The notes under the pieces are model-generated. The model was given only the letters and a program-made list of their open reading frames with translations. It was not told the origin of the DNA and did not search any database. A stretch of DNA of 64,000 nt. Source: Saccharum officinarum (taxonomy: Eukaryota > Streptophyta > Magnoliopsida > Poales > Poaceae). How positions within the stretch are numbered: the stretch's first letter is position 1; every line of letters begins with the position of its first letter. Shown piece by piece: positions 48,007-59,100 of this stretch. The translations under genes and the position numbers were made by a program. Where the stretch lies: NCBI GenBank assembly GCA_020631735.1, contig CM036197.1, positions 49,275,880-49,339,879 of the forward strand. The letters run 5' to 3'.

Positions 48007-49495
48007 AAATGAATGCGGCGGTCGGAGGCGGGGGGCCCTGACCCTGAGCCCCTCCGGGCTCCGGCCCTGGCGTGGTGGCGTGGCACTGGCAGTGGCAGGC
48101 AGGCGCGCCATGCCCATGCAATGCATGCAACAAAGGCCGGTCGGTCGGTCGGTGCGGTCATGAATATAGTACTCCCGTGTGGGTGTGAGCTGCTGTATAT
48201 TCTAATTGTACCGGCAGGCGGCTGTGGAACGATCCCAAAAACCGAGATCCAACTATCCAAGTCACGCCGAACGGGGGCCAGCACAGCAGGCCACCTGCCC
48301 GCCTGCCCTGCCCTGACGACGCGGATCAAGGGCCGGCAACAAAGCTCGAGCAGGGACGGTCGGCGAGAGCGACGGGCGGGCGGTGGTAGCGTACAAATAC
48401 AAGGCAAGGAAGGGCAATCATGCGTATCTGAATGATCTGGGCATTGGCTTGGCTGTTAGTGTCATCATCTGTATCTGTACGTGTGTAGTACTAGTAGTCT
48501 GAGGATCGAGGGGGGTGAAGACGAAGGACCGGCAAAAGCGGTGCTGGCTCGCGACAGCGACGGGCGCAGTGGGGAGGTGGAGGCGGGTTGCTATCTTATC
48601 TGTCCGCGACGCCCCCCAATAAACAAAGCCCAAGGCCAAGCCAGCCAGCCTGCCGCGGCCGGGGTGGATGGAGTAACGAGGAATACAACGACCAGGCGTT
48701 TCGTTCGTCGCCCTCTCACTTGTTTCGCTTGCTTGCTTTATTTATAAAATCAAAACAAAACCATGGAACGGAACCATCATTGGCCCCGCCCCGCCCCGCC
48801 CCGCCCAGTGGTGGTGCTAGTAATTAATAGTATATAAAAACGAAGGAGGGGCGTGGGAGCGGGATGGGGTCCGTCGTGGCCGGGCCAGGCAGCAGGGAGG
48901 ACGCACGGACAGAGTGTGGATAATGCTCGTGCTCTGGAATTCCACTGCCGACTCCGCCCGGCCAGCAGTTGGACGGTTCGTTCCAGCGCCAGCGTGCCGG
49001 CTGGATTAAACTAAACAACGCCCACACACCACCGCAAGTGGGCTTGCGGCGGCCTGGGGCGGTGGTGCGCGATACCGCCCTCGGCCCTCCTCTAGTGGCG
49101 TAGTGACGCCTCGCTATCGGGCGACAGTGTGCCTTCCCGATTCCTCATTCCCGCCCGCCGTGCCGTGGCCTGCAGCGCGGGACGGCACCCGGGGGGACCA
49201 CGCCGGTTGCCTTGCCGGCCCCGCGCCCCCGCCCGCCGCGGCTCCGGAGAAGGAATCCCCTCCGTTTCTTTCTTGGATTTGCAGCGACGCCGGCCGGGAT
49301 CCCGGGACTGACCCAGTGCTGTGTGCGTTGCTGCCGCCTTGCCAGCCCAGGTGCATGCCCGCCATCCCATTTCTGACCCGAAAATGGGGGGATACTCTGG
49401 AGTTCTTTTCTCTTCTTCCAGCTTAACGGCTGGCTGACTCGCTCGATCGAGCGGAGCACGCATGTGACGGCGGCGGCCGTGGCGAAGTGGTTTCT
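48007..49495. other. GC-rich intergenic region, no gene recognised
   Basis: Frames at 48,013-48,435, 49,092-49,463 and others overlap on both strands without any recognisable domain. CCGCC repeats near 48,783-48,806. Confidence 0.35.
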
Positions 49496-49738
49496 GGGTG
49501 TGTTTAGTTGTTCGTAAAGTGTGTGTAAAGTTCTTGTAGCACTTTTCATTGTTATTTGGTAAAATTTATCCAATCATAGACTAACTAAGCTCAAAAGATT
49601 CGTCCGAACATTTACAGACAAACTGTGTAATTAGTTATTTTTTTACCTACATTTAATGCTCCATGCATACGTCTAAAGATTTGATGTGACGAGAAATCTT
49701 GTAAAATTTTTGGAACTTTAGGTGAACTAAACACTGCC
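49496..49738 (-). mobile_element. GGCCTTGTTTAG-family MITE, copy 5
   Basis: Left end GGGTGTGTTTAGTTG, right end AACTAAACACTGCC, flanked by tct on both sides (49,493-49,495 and 49,739-49,741). 243 bp. Confidence 0.82.
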
Positions 49739-49741
49739 TCT

Positions 49742-50277
49742 GTCCCGGAAGATGCCCCTCCAAGCGGGCCAGGTCGTCTGATGGTGTGACGGTCGACCAC
49801 ACCTGACAAGTTGTCCTTCTTTTTTGGGGGCCGCTAATGATTGTTCACTTGCTTGGAAAGGAGGAAACCCACTACTACGTGTGCCCAGCGACGCTGTGCC
49901 AACATGGACGCCTCCCCTCTCACTCCCGGGCAGCCGGGCCCTTCCCCGAAAAAGAAGCCGCTCGCCCGCGCGTCTCCCGTCCGCTTGCAAATTGACCGCT
50001 AGCTCCCATCATCATTCGTGGTCGTGGTCGTGGACGTTGGAAAGCGCCACCGCCACCGAGCCGGCCCGCTCGCAGGGAGGGAGGGAGGGAGGGAGAGGAC
50101 ACCGAAGACCACAGGAGGGGAGACGAACGCGCAGGGCCGCCACGCCGGCAGCTCTCACGCTCTTTTCCCTGGCGTCTTTCTTTCCAGCCAGCCAGCCTCG
50201 GCAGCTACGTTACGTGCCTCTGCTTAATGCGAGTCTTCCTTGTGGACACAGCAAGCTTGCTACTTGCTGCTAGAGTA
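49742..50277. other. Intergenic region, no gene recognised
   Basis: No domain in any frame. A (GGGA)n microsatellite lies at 50,075-50,094. Confidence 0.35.
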
Positions 50278-50575
50278 AAGATGCTAGCTTCGGAACCATG
50301 CACGCATATCCTGTTTGGTCTTTTGAATCTTTTGAATCATTGCAGCTGATAAGCCGGCTGAAACTAATTTGCTACGAGAGAAAAATACTATTCCACGGTC
50401 GATAAGTTCAAGCAAATGCATAGATGGTAGATCTCGATCGGATAACTGTTTGGTGCTCCTCTTTTTATTGCACGTGGCCCTACCATGGTATCATCATCCA
50501 CATTCTGGGTCAATTCAGCGAGCGATTGGAGTTTGTACAGTGCGAACTAAAGCGCACCTGGTGAGCGCTGCGGTA
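50278..50575 (+). repeat. Dispersed duplicate, copy 1 (partner at 63,435-63,655)
   Basis: Two blocks match the partner: 'atgctagcttcggaa...gcacgc.tatcctgtttg' (50,280-50,325) and 'ctgtttggtgctc.tctttttattgcacgtggcc' through 'caattcag.g.gcgattggagtt' (50,447-50,540). Between them this copy carries a CTGTTCG-type MITE remnant (about 50,330-50,425) absent from the partner. No coding frame. Confidence 0.75.
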
Positions 50576-51030
50576 TCGCGCGAACCGCGTGTAGATAGCT
50601 AGGAGCTTCTAGAACATTCTCAGCCTAAGCATAGCCGTCTCAATAATTTCTAGGGTCCTTGGACAAGCAAGACAATAAAGGTCAGACAATCTAATGTTTT
50701 AATATAAAGATTAAAGTATATATATAGTACTTCTGATAGGAGTTAACTTGCAACATATATTTAGTTCATGAATGAAAAATGATAGTACATCGAAGAAGCT
50801 AAAAGAACAACAAACTATTATGGTTATCTCAAATAAATTTGGAATCACATGAATTTAGAACAAATTACCTGCAGCCTCGGTTCTTCTGTCCCAATGTAGC
50901 TTGATGAATTAAATTGTTAAATTAATGGATCAACTATTTGCTTGAATCGCTTGATGTCTGATGGCTTGTATGGATTGGATTGCATGGTCAAAAAGCAATC
51001 TGAAGTTTTGTCAGAGCAAACAAACACTGA
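50576..51030. other. AT-rich intergenic region, no gene recognised
   Basis: No credible frame or repeat seen. The last three bases (tga) are the TSD of the next MITE. Confidence 0.4.
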
Positions 51031-51295
51031 GCCCTTGTTTAGTTCCCCCAATTCTCCCCCAAATTCCACTGTGCAAAAAGATGATTCCCCGTCACATCAA
51101 AATGTCGGCAAATGCATGGAGTACTAAATGTTGATGAAATCAAAAACTAATTGCACAGTTTTGTTATACTTTGCGAGACGAACATTTTAAGCCTAGTTAG
51201 TCAAAATTTAAATAATTTTTACCAAATACAAACGAAATGCTACAGGAATTCTGATACAGTGTTTTTCTCCCCAATTCTCTGAACTAAACGAGGCC
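51031..51295 (+). mobile_element. GGCCTTGTTTAG-family MITE, copy 6
   Basis: Left end GCCCTTGTTTAGTTCCC, right end GAACTAAACGAGGCC, flanked by tga on both sides (51,028-51,030 and 51,296-51,298). 265 bp. The middle matches copy 7 read in the opposite direction. Confidence 0.85.
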
Positions 51296-51352
51296 TGAAA
51301 TTGTACTACTGCGATTGCAAATGCAGGCCGCCAAGCCCTACAACTGAATATT

Positions 51353-51625
51353 GCCCTTGTTTAGATCCCAACTCGGGGGTGGCCGAATTTGCACAGTGCC
51401 ACCCCGAGCACTGTAGCATTTTTGTTGTTTTGTGGTAATAATTGTCTAAATTTTGATTAATTAGGTTCAAAATGTTCGTCTCGCAAAGTACAACAAAACT
51501 GTACAATTAGTTTTTGATTTCATCTACATTTAGTACTCCATACATGTGCCGACATTTTGATGTGATGGGGAATCTTCTTTTTGCATAGTGGAATTTAGGG
51601 TGAATTTAGGGAACTAAACAAGGCC
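51353..51625 (-). mobile_element. GGCCTTGTTTAG-family MITE, copy 7
   Basis: Left end GCCCTTGTTTAGATCCC, right end GGAACTAAACAAGGCC, flanks att/act. 273 bp, inverted relative to copy 6 only 57 bp away. Confidence 0.8.
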
Positions 51626-51768
51626 ACTGATGAATTGAAACTGAAATCACTTACGGCAGGGCAGGGTCGCAGGGAGTCAGCCAGTGAGGGATGGAGGGAC
51701 CGCAGCGCCGCTGCCCGCTGCGCTAGCGGCCAGATACGTTCTGTCGAACACGCGGTTCACGGGATTAC

Positions 51769-52001
51769 GGCGCGTTTAGATGGCCAAAAAGGTCTTTTTT
51801 TTAAGTACCCGTCACATCGAATCTTTGGGCGCATGCATGAAGCATTAAATATAGGTAAAAAAATAACTAATTGCATAATTTGTCTGTAAATATTGAGACG
51901 AATTTTTTAAGTCTAGTTAGTCTATGATTGGACAAATTTTACCAAATAAAAAAAATGCTACAAGAATTTTTACTCAATTTTTTTTTGATCTAAACACGAC
52001 C
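51769..52001 (+). mobile_element. GGCCTTGTTTAG-family MITE, copy 8
   Basis: Left end GGCGCGTTTAGATGGCC, right end GATCTAAACACGACC, flanked by tac on both sides (51,766-51,768 and 52,002-52,004). The middle matches copies 1 and 3. Confidence 0.8.
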
Positions 52002-52004
52002 TAC

Positions 52005-52785
52005 GACAATTGGGAACGATGGAACAGCCACCCACAGCACGCCGTCACACGATATCGCGATGTCGCGAATACAAAGGGTCACTGCGGAGACTGTATACAT
52101 GTACTACAGATGCGTATACTCATGCCCCCCAGCATGGGCCCTCGGGCGTCGCACTGGCTGCCTCGCCCTTAAGACGGGCCTGAGCCTAGGTAACACGTGC
52201 CGTCGCAACGGTGTATTTGTACGCATACGAATGTAGGCTGGCTTCAAAGACGTGCGTGCACTGCTACACAAAACCTTAATCGAGGCATTTTGAAAACTGG
52301 GTCCGAGGCGGTTGTAGACATGTTAGCTTTCAGGAATGAAGCTAACATACACACGTACATGCTTGGGCCATGCACAAGTCACTTCTCGGAGCCCACAGTT
52401 AACATTAGTGGCCGCTAATGGCCGGTACTAATCAGCCCAAATAATCTTCACGTACCCGGCCTCGCATGCGAACGCAAACCGGGCCAAATAATATACAATT
52501 CTTATACCACAGCGACTGTGCATTTGTACTCATCTTTGTACACGTATACACTGGGCAATGGGCTTAATTAGCAATACACTAATTATTTTATTTAAAAGCT
52601 CATCATGAGCCTGTGCTCTCGGCTAATTATTTTATTTAAAGGCTCACCATGGGCCTGTGCTCTCGGCAAGCCTCACGTGGGAGAGTATTTGATGATCCAT
52701 TCATGAGTCATATCCAATGAGCCCATTTTGATTAATCAAACATTTGCACTGATTAATCAGCCTCTTGCAGCCGAAAATATTTTTA
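52005..52785. other. Intergenic region, no gene recognised
   Basis: Contains a 44-bp tandem duplication (52,579-52,666). The eight bases just beyond its right edge (atatagcc, 52,786-52,793) are the hAT TSD. Confidence 0.4.
52579..52666 (+). repeat. 44-bp tandem duplication
   Basis: Two units beginning ctaattattttatttaaa and ending cctgtgctctcgg, with three single-base differences. Confidence 0.88.
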
Positions 52786-54915
52786 ATATAGCCCAGGGCC
52801 GAGCCGGCAAAAATCGAGGCCCTGTGCCAAACTCTAAAATGAGGCCCACCTCCCTAAAAAATAGGACTATAAATAAGATATATGATATATATCACAATAA
52901 GATATATAAAAAACCGTACCTATTCAACTCTTGCTTTCATAATCTTCAATGATATGCTCATAATCAATCTTCTCCAGCACTTCACTCTCAAGTGCTATTG
53001 TGGCCAAATCATTAAGTCTTTGTTGTGTTATTGTCGAACGCAAATATGACTTCAATAGTTTTAGTTTTGAAAAGCTTCGCTCCGTCGATGCAACGGTCAC
53101 AGGAATGGTCAACAGAACTCTATATGCAATACTTGCATTGGGAAAACAGTCATGCCGCTTTAGGAACTTTAGAATTTCAACAGGACCCATATTTTCCTTA
53201 GGAATAAAATCTTGAAGAAACTTCAACTCCACATACAAGTCATTGGCATCAACATTAGATTTTTCGTCTTTTGTAAGGACAGCCCCAAGATTATCACAAG
53301 AAGATTTCAAACTCGTGTCATCCAATGACTGTAATGTTTCATAGGTAAATAAGAAACCAAAGTTTTTTTGGTAACTCGGGTATTGTTCAAATCTTCTTGT
53401 AAGTGAGGCAATTGCTTGATCAACAACAGGTACAAAATAACTGGTTCTAAATAGGTCCTCTGCAGACTGTGTAGCAGTATTTGTGTCATTTGGGTTTTCA
53501 TCAAAATGTCTCTTTCTTTTAATTTCTCTTCTTTTACGAAACGTTGTACCAATATCCATCTCAAGTGCAATTCCTTTGGCAATCTCTAATGCTTCTAAGA
53601 AATCAGTTTCCCTATAACCCTTGAAGAAAGAAATTAGCCCTTGCACTTTCTCAATAGCAACATCAATAAGCATATCCTTTGCTTGCAAGTGTTCGCTTAC
53701 TGTAACACCTCGGGTGTTATGGTTGCTAATTAACCTGCCATGTCATCATATTGCATCGCAAAGCATCCATGATTAGGTCAACCCTGTTATGCATTAACTA
53801 AAATGAGTTTACCTTTCTAGGTTGGATGTGCTTCTCAGTGGTGTGATCCGAACCGAAAACCCTAATTTCGAATGCCACCGCAAATACTTAGTCCATGCCC
53901 TGCGTAATTTGAGGTGTGTGACTGTGTTACACACTAGTGTCAAGTGTAGGGTATGAACTCAAGTACGACACGTAAAATGAAGCTCCAAGTTTGAGTTTGA
54001 ATTGGAATCCAAAAACTTGTCACGAGTTTTCCGATTCGAAATTGAATTCAAATTTGGGGAAATATTAAAAGATTTTTAAAAGTTAAATTGATCAACCAAG
54101 AGTGGCATTTGGTCAACCATTTTATGCTTGTCTAAATGATGCCCTTGGATGATGGTTTGATCATTAAATAACCACCAATTAAGGTAGCAACAAATTTCAA
54201 TTGAAAATTCCTCTGAAAACCCTAAAATCCAAAACCCTGTTTTACCCCTTTTGAAATAATTCAAAATCTAAGCAAAATTTGGGAAAAAGTTTAAAACCAA
54301 GTTTGTAGAACTTTTCAAGGGCTACAACTTTGGTGTTTTGAGTTTTCAAAGTTTTAGTGTAAAATGTGGAGCAATTTTGAAAAGAAGCAAATTTCAAATT
54401 TGACCCCTTTTTATCCCAAACTCAAATTTCAAAATGGAGGCAGAATTTGAAAATGGTTTGTTTAGCAAAGTTGTAGGTCTTGGCTAGATATACAACTTTG
54501 GTGTTTAGAGTTTTTGAAGTTTCAATATAAAATCCAAAGTAATTTCTAAATTACCAGATTTCCAAATAGTGTCCCCTTTTGAATTTAAACTTAAATTTCA
54601 AAATCCAGTTCGAATTTGAAAAAAGTGTTCAATACAAAACTTGTAGAGCTTGAAATTCTGAAGATTTCATATCTTGGGAATTTTCCAAGTTGTTACATGA
54701 ATTTAGGAGTAATTTGTTAAAATAATTTGAATTTGAAAAGTTTGGGGGGTGGAGAGCTACAGTGCTTGGCGAATCAGAGCAGGGCACCGCACGGCATGGG
54801 CACTGGCGAGCCACCGTGACCTTCTGCCAGCTTCTAGGCGTGCCTTCAACTGCTAGCATGGGCTTCAGTAGGTTCGCGTCGAGTCACATGTTGTCTGGAG
54901 GTCGTTTTCGCCGCC

Positions 54916-54925
54916 CTATAAAAGG
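54916..54925 (+). promoter_or_regulatory. TATA box of LTR C
   Basis: ctataaaagg within the GC-rich zone, the clearest core-promoter motif among the three long LTRs. B has the weaker 'ggctataagcc' at the equivalent place (about 17,459). Confidence 0.55.
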
Positions 54926-55776
54926 AGAGCACCGTCACCGGCGTGTTTCCTTTTTTCTCCATGTCCACTACCACCGCAGCTCTGCCACTCACCGTCACCT
55001 CTGTTGAGCCACCACCAGCCATGCAAAATGCCTCACCGCAACCGCCTCGCTCCTGCGCATCTCCCCGACCACTCACATCCACCTCTACTGCCCGTAGCGC
55101 ACGGATAGCCGCCGTCTTTCTCGCGTCCGGTCGGAGCCCCGCCATCACCACCCTCACGTGGCCAGACCACTCTGACCCCTCTCCGTCATCACCGAGAGCA
55201 CCAACGTGATCGTTGTGAGCCCCTAAACCTTTTTCTCGCATCAATTTTTCGCTACGTCGCTAGTGGCGCGTTTCCGCGGCTCACCGTCGACTGTGGTCTG
55301 CCGTCGTCGTCGGTAAGGGGTCAACGGTGCTCGAGCTACGTTGTTAGGGGGTGTAATGAGTTCATGGGATGGTGTAGATCGCTTTGGTCATGATGGTTGA
55401 GTCGTTGGCGGAGTGATCGTCGGTGAAAGTGCATTTACCCCCTATGTGGGTTTTGGTGTATTGATGACATCCAAATTAGGGACTAATGTGATCTTAATGA
55501 GTTATGTCACAGCTATTAGTCCCATGAAGGAATTAAAGAGTTGATAAAGATGAAATGGTATCCCTCAATTCATCATGTTGAAAAAGGCATCAAACTCGAG
55601 CGGAGCTTCAAAGTTTATCTTTTTCGCTTCTTGGGTTTAGGTATGCCGCACTATAAAGAGGGATGCAAAACTTAGTTGGTCTGAGGAAGATAGAGTGCTC
55701 AAGCATAATAATAAAATCAAAAGAGAGACACTCTAGCACTTCACGAGCACGTAGAATAGTTTTGATGACTTTTGGT

Positions 55777-56150
55777 GTCGGAAGTCCCGACGTATGTCGG
55801 GAGTCCCGACGATCGGAAGTGCTGACTTGCGCCGGGAGTCCTGACGTCCAGTCACTTAGCCTGTGCGGTGACTGAGTACGTCGGAAGTCCCGACGTGAGT
55901 CGGGAGTCCCGACGATCAGGAGTGCCGACCCTCGCTAGGAGTCCCGACGCCAGGCCCATCGGCTCGCTCTGCTGACTGCTGCGTCGGGAGTCCCGACGTA
56001 CGTCGGGAGTCCCGACGGTCAGCAGTCCCGACATAAGTCAGAAGTCCTGACATTATCCTTCGCACAGTGTTTTTTGACCTTGCGTGAACAGTGTTTTCTA
56101 TATACGTCAGCAGTCCCGAGATCTACGTCAGTAGTCCCGACGTAGATCTG
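55777..56150. repeat. CpG-rich palindrome array in U3 of LTR D (CGTCGGGAGTCCCGACG family)
   Basis: About a dozen variants of GGGAGTCCCGAC, many within the 17-bp palindrome CGTCGGGAGTCCCGACG, often arranged as adjacent pairs. Variants replace the first half (cagcagtcccgac, gtagtcccgac). The array ends about 25 bp upstream of the TATA box. Confidence 0.85.
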
Positions 56151-56173
56151 AACGGTTAGATTTCTACTACGAG

Positions 56174-56181
56174 TATAAATA
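56174..56181 (+). promoter_or_regulatory. TATA box of Copia LTR D
   Basis: tataaata directly downstream of the palindrome array, identical to the box in LTR E. Confidence 0.6.
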
Positions 56182-59100
56182 GCAGTCTCTTCACTTCTAA
56201 CCGGGACTCACTCATTCATTGCTCACCAACTCACGGCCAAAACATCTCTCAAGCATTCAAGAGCTCTCTCTCCTCTCCCCTTTGCTCCTAACTTCGATTT
56301 CCCACGGATTTGAGTGATAGGAGTGTGGTTTGAGTGAGATAATCATCCTTGCAAGCTTGAGCACTTGATTTCTTCGTCAAGCCGGTTGGATTTGCGTCTT
56401 TTACTCTTGGGTTCTTGGAACCCTAGCCGGCTAGGCGTCGCCCAAGAACTTCCATCTTGTGGAAGAGCCTTAGGAAGTTTGTATTACCCTTGATTTCTTA
56501 GTGGAAAACTCAAGTGACCTTTGTGGTTGCTTTGAGAGAGGCAAGGAGGTGAAATAGACTCTGACCTAAGTGGTCACCTCAACAACGAGGACGTAGGCGC
56601 TCCTTTGTGGGGTTGCCGAACCTCGGGATAAATCCTTTGTCCCGTGTGTTTATTGTTGTTGAAGTGATTTGCTTGGTATCACTTGTATTTGCTTGTCTCT
56701 CTCTCATCCTCCCTCTTAGGGTTTGGTCTTGATCTACGACTTGGAGAGTTCTTGGTGTCAAGGAAGTGGCCTAACATCTTCATCTTACCACTAGGAAGTG
56801 GTGTTGTAAGTTATCGATCTCACAAAGTTCATTTGAGCATTTATAGTTCATTTCCCGTAGGCGTCGGGAGTGCTGACAGTTTGCGCCGGAACTTCTGACA
56901 CGTCGGGAGTGCTGACCCAAACTGTCGGGACTTCCGACAGTTGCTGACAAGTAACTTTGAGATTTGTGTAGAATTTTTTAGATACGCCTATTCACCCCCC
57001 CTCTAGGCATTGTTTAGATCCTTTCAGTCGGCCGGCCGCCGTGCGGGCATGGCCGAGCGTGCGGGAGAGAACGAGTGAGCGGGAGGAGGGAGATGACAGG
57101 TGGGGCAGAGCTGTCAGCGAGCGAACGCGCGGACGTGGGCGCGGGCGCGGATGGGCCGCGTTGCTGGGCCACGCGGGAGTGGGCGCGAGCGCGCGGGCAG
57201 GCCGTTCGGCTGGGCCGAGCCAGAGGAAGGAAGGGGAGGCGGTGCGAAAAGAAGTTTTTGTTTTGCTTTTTCAAAAATGTGAATAGTAATAGTATTTGTT
57301 TATTTCATTAAAAATTCTGTAGAGCTCCAAAAATAGTGAAAAATTTTGTAAGCTTTTCAAGATGTAAGCTACTTAGGAAAAATATTAAATGCTAAATTTG
57401 ATTACTTTTTGCAAGTTATTTAATTAGTTCAATTAAATATTAAATGCAACTTCCATGAATTTTAGTAATTAAATTATTAATCCAAAAATCATGAAATTTA
57501 TTCTGACACTGTTTTAGGCCATGATTAATCCTTAGAAAAAGTTTAAGCTCAAATAGATGAAGTTTGATTTATTATTAATTATGCCCTAATTAATTAAATG
57601 TTTAAATAATTGTTAAATTATTAACTTTAAGTGTTGTGTGCCTTTTTAATTGAGTGATGACCTTGGGTCACTAATTCTTGGTGATCATTGGCATCTTAAT
57701 TTCATAATTGAGCTCGCTAGTAACATGTTTGGTAAGAAACGTTAGGATCGCTTAAGTTATCACTATTAGTTAGTATGTTTCACTGTTTTGCGACTGTACC
57801 GCGAAGGAAAGTTGTACTCAAGTCGTAAATCGTGGCATATCATGATCAAGCATCATGTTTATCACCGTATCATGTTGAGACATGTTATATACTCGAGTCG
57901 TCATCGGTGGGTTCCGGACCGGAAGTCGGAGTCTTCGAGTCCGAGTCAGTCGTCGCGTCAGAGCAAGGCAAGCCCCGGTGTATTTAAACCCTACCTTGAG
58001 TTTTACAAATCTTTATTATTTATACTAGAGTAACTGCATTAAGTAATTAGGAGTTGAGTGATAACCCAATTGCTGCATTGTCATCCTTGATTATTGTGAT
58101 ATCACCCTTGATACCTGTTTTACTGAAAATGCGTTGTATGCTTCACTATGCTTATGAGTTAAGCTTTTTAAATGAATGTTTACATGGCCATGATGGCATA
58201 CTTGATAAATAGTGAAATATGAGAATAAACTTGTAAGATCGGGCGGGTGGTTTGGCCACTGCTAACCTGCATTGAGAAAGGAGTATCAATGTAGTGTTTT
58301 CGCCTTATCAGTTAAGGACCGTACGTTGTTGGCCCTCGCGTCATGGAGTTTTTATTAGTACTAGCCATGTACCCATGTCGGGTAAGCCTTACTTCGACTA
58401 TTCCATTATGAGAACGTCTAACCTCACACTGGGAGTGGAGAGATGGTAAGAGTAGCGTGTACCATCGGGGCTAGAATTGGGCCGGGTTCGAGGAGTACTG
58501 TGCTCTCAGATGGCGATGGACATGTTCTGGTTTTGGGTTACTCGGGTAAGAGTTGATATATGCAAGATTCGGTTCTACATATGTCGTGTGGTTAGGAATC
58601 CCCAGCTGGGTAAATGAAGCAGTTCGAATCGTCGTTACTCCACGAGAAAGGAGTCGTGGCCTTGCACCAACATCGTAGTTAAGAATTGGAATTGAAAGAA
58701 AGAATAAAAATCTTGATGAGAATTACTTTGATCTAGATTAGGATCACTTAGAATTGGGTAATGAACCATCAATGGTAAAAGTAAAATAATGAAGGTAAGG
58801 ACTTATTTTAGTAAGCTTTTCTGCAAAAGAAATTTTGATTCTTGAATACCCGTACCTTGAGTCCCCAAAGCTAGTATGCCCTTGGAGTCTTTTACTAGTC
58901 GGGTAAGTCTTGTTGAGTACTCTTGTACTCAGGGTTTGTTAAACCCCTTGTTACAGGTGCGGTTCATGAACAAGTCTGCTTTGAGCTTTGTTGCATGACC
59001 GTTGTGGCTGAAGAAAGTGACGACGAGTAGGCTGTGTGGCCTCTGGACATGGCACTTTGTTTGTGTGATTGTAATAAAGTTACTACTGATACTTCCCTAC

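Larger units (their letters stand above)
55424..57026 (+). mobile_element. Copia solo LTR 'D' nested in LTR C
   Basis: Starts TGAAAGTGCATTTACCCCC, ends TTTAGATCCTTTCA, 1,603 bp, with perfect 5-bp duplications gtcgg (55,419-55,423 and 57,027-57,031). It holds a CGTCGGGAGTCCCGACG palindrome array (55,777-56,150), then a TATA box (tataaata, 56,174-56,181), and a small second cluster (56,862-56,945). Confidence 0.92.

Noticed and set aside
46288..50273. Numerous 60-166 codon frames as genes
   Set aside because: They overlap on both strands in GC-rich DNA, with no domains, no codon bias and no exon structure that I can support.
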